Shown here in pieces: positions 14,390 to 15,730 of a stretch of DNA of 15,730 nucleotides. A model generated the notes under the pieces. The model saw nothing but the letters and a program-made list of their open reading frames with translations, ran no database searches and was not told the DNA's origin. The stretch's first letter is position 1. The number at the start of each line of letters is the position of its first letter. This DNA is from Lachnoclostridium sp. UBA2905 (GTDB lineage Bacteria; Bacillota; Clostridia; Lachnospirales; Lachnospiraceae), in NCBI GenBank assembly GCA_002349525.1, contig DEDL01000002.1, positions 1 to 15,730 on the forward strand, written 5' to 3'. The translations under genes and the position numbers were made by a program.

Positions 14390-14686
14390 GTGCAAACTGG
14401 CAATGAATATTATAAAGTTAAAGATATCATATTCAAAAATGTTTCCGTTATATTTAAGGGTGGTGTTTCTTCGGTGCCGGATGAGCCAGCTGAATTTGAG
14501 AACCGGTATCCTGAATCCAATGTATTTGGAATTCTTCCTGCAAGTAGATATTATATAAGGCATGGGGAGAATATCAGATTTGAAAACTGCACTAATGTAG
14601 TTTCACTTCCCGATGCAAGAGATATAATTTATTTCAGTGGAGAAGACTCCAACTTTAACTTGAAATGTATAAATAACTTGAAATAG
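14390..14686 (+). pseudogene. C-terminal remnant of a GH28-type glycoside hydrolase
   Basis: The frame is open from 14339 and closes at TAG 14684-14686; the only start is a weak GTG at 14390 with no ribosome-binding site. About 98 residues resemble the last beta-helix turns and tail of GH28 (polygalacturonase-like) enzymes: N-E-Y-Y-K-V-K-D-I-I-F-K-N-V-S-V-I-F-K-G-G, then E-N-R-Y-P-E-S-N-V-F-G-I-L-P-A, Y-Y-I-R-H-G-E-N-I-R-F-E-N-C and V-S-L-P-D-A-R. The family's catalytic aspartates lie further N-terminal and are missing, as is any signal peptide. The likeness comes from memory of the family, so the exact class (GH28 or another right-handed beta-helix enzyme) is moderately sure. Homology may begin a few codons before 14390. 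Confidence 0.72.
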
Positions 14687-14767
14687 TTACAGATTATGGT
14701 TAAAATATAATGAAGTATGTCACACAAGAAAAGTGATGTACTACATTTTATGTTAGGAGAAGAAACT

Positions 14768-15730
14768 ATGAATTACAAAAAGAGAGATATGTCTATCGAG
14801 ATTATAAGAATAATCGCATGTGTTTTAGTTGTATTTGCACATATACAGATAGCCATTAATGTTGAAGGGGTAACACGTGTTGACAGATTATTGTTTGCCA
14901 CTGCTATCAGTGATAATGTTCCCTTATTTTTTATGATAAGCGGATATTTTCTGTTCACAAAAACAGATGGGGATACAGTTGATATTTTAGCTGTCTACTG
15001 GCAGAAATTAAAGAGTCTTTTAAGAAATGTGCTTGTGCCAATTACCTTACTTATCATTATTATTGCATGTATTGAGGGCTTTATTAAAAATGAGTGCAGT
15101 CTCAGTGAATGCACCTTCAATATAGAGTCAATTAAAACCTATCTTTATAATTTTTATTGTAAACAGTATGCCTATGACAGGGCAGGACATTTCTGGTATA
15201 TATGCAGTTACATGAGAATATTTGTATGGTTTCCTGCATTAGCAATGCTTTGTAAAAAGGATAAAAATGTTACTAAAGCAAGAAGACTGCTTATATTACT
15301 TTCATTTATTGTTATGATTTTACATGACATATCCAATTTCACAGGCGCTGATTATGGAAGTTATGAAACAATGATTTTTGATAAGAATATGATATATGTT
15401 ATTCTTGGTTATGAGATGTATCATATCTTTAACTACGGCAGTTTTTCAATGATTAAGCTTAGAAAATATGGCGCGATTCTTTACGGAACAGGCTTTTTTT
15501 TAAGAGCCGGTCTTCAGTATATATACTATCAGGTACAGGGAACTGATAATGGAAGTCCATTTTTTGGAATGGAATCATTTACCTGTATATTGACAGCCTT
15601 TGGAGCATTTATGTTCTGGCATTCCTTTAGAGGAAAGGTAAGCTCTAGGGTATGGGGATTTATTGGAAAATATACATTGTACATATATATGTTCCATGCA
15701 ATGGTTATTGACAAATTAAATGACATTATG
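14768..15730 (+). CDS. Acyltransferase 3 family membrane protein (partial, runs off the window)
   Basis: The ATG at 14768 has TTAGGAGAAG upstream. The frame is open for 321 codons to the window edge. It begins like integral-membrane O-acyltransferases of the acyltransferase 3 family: I-E-I-I-R-I-I-A-C-V-L-V-V-F-A-H with the conserved His25, then P-L-F-F-M-I-S-G-Y-F-L-F at about 52-63, a Lys/Arg-rich loop before the next helix, and G-H-F-W-Y-I. About eight to nine hydrophobic helices are present by the end, including Y-T-L-Y-I-Y-M-F-H. The family moves acyl groups onto cell-surface sugars or peptides; the substrate cannot be told. It has a TATAAT at 14706-14711 but no clear -35 at proper spacing. 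It probably needs only a few dozen more residues. Confidence 0.88.
   Translation, partial: MNYKKRDMSIEIIRIIACVLVVFAHIQIAINVEGVTRVDRLLFATAISDNVPLFFMISGYFLFTKTDGDTVDILAVYWQKLKSLLRNVLVPITLLIIIIACIEGFIKNECSLSECTFNIESIKTYLYNFYCKQYAYDRAGHFWYICSYMRIFVWFPALAMLCKKDKNVTKARRLLILLSFIVMILHDISNFTGADYGSYETMIFDKNMIYVILGYEMYHIFNYGSFSMIKLRKYGAILYGTGFFLRAGLQYIYYQVQGTDNGSPFFGMESFTCILTAFGAFMFWHSFRGKVSSRVWGFIGKYTLYIYMFHAMVIDKLNDIM

Overview
The window comes from a low-GC Gram-positive anaerobe, most likely a member of the Lachnospiraceae (Clostridia). This is inferred from the strong GGAGG ribosome-binding sites, occasional TTG starts, extended -10 promoters, the ferredoxin-dependent indolepyruvate oxidoreductase and several clostridial protein families. 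A fragment of a GH28 pectinase would suit a plant-polysaccharide-using gut genus such as Lachnospira, but that placement is weak.

Region 1 (1-3567) looks like an accessory island. After a terminator (122-160) and a good promoter (197-225) lies a tight same-strand cassette: a 62-residue helix-turn-helix protein, a 158-residue protein with a HEPN-like RNxxxH motif and a C-terminal membrane helix, a class III Fic protein that carries its own inhibitory helix, an HNH-endonuclease gene broken by one in-frame TGA, and a second Fic protein with a VbhA-like N-terminal segment and a C-terminal winged helix. A perfect 11+11 bp palindrome lies inside the second fic gene. The content resembles a toxin or phage-defence cassette. 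A small two-helix membrane ORF follows.

Region 2 (3568-4510) is decayed. It holds the relic of a hybrid histidine kinase whose dimerisation domain has been joined by deletion to the end of its receiver domain, a strong terminator, and a 317-base gene-free leader. The leader carries repeated TGTGATAT elements, a probable promoter and about seven tandem 14-bp repeats.

Region 3 (4511-10200) is core metabolism. iorA, iorB and a phenylacetate-CoA-ligase-like gene overlap one another and should be translationally coupled. Together they convert arylpyruvates, from aromatic amino acid transamination, to arylacetyl-CoA and interconvert this with the free aryl acid. A separately promoted Na+/phosphate cotransporter with a PhoU-like tail follows and ends at a strong hairpin.

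Region 4 (10132-13950) holds a 786-residue secreted or surface protein built of Ig-like modules. It is convergent, across a shared bidirectional terminator, with a minus-strand PH-domain protein. Upstream of the PH gene on the same strand are a protein with two CxxC/CxxH modules (DUF6062-like) and a short AraC-type regulator, probably cotranscribed.

Region 5 (14340-15730) holds the C-terminal remnant of a GH28-type glycoside hydrolase and the first 321 codons of an acyltransferase-3 family membrane protein that runs off the window.
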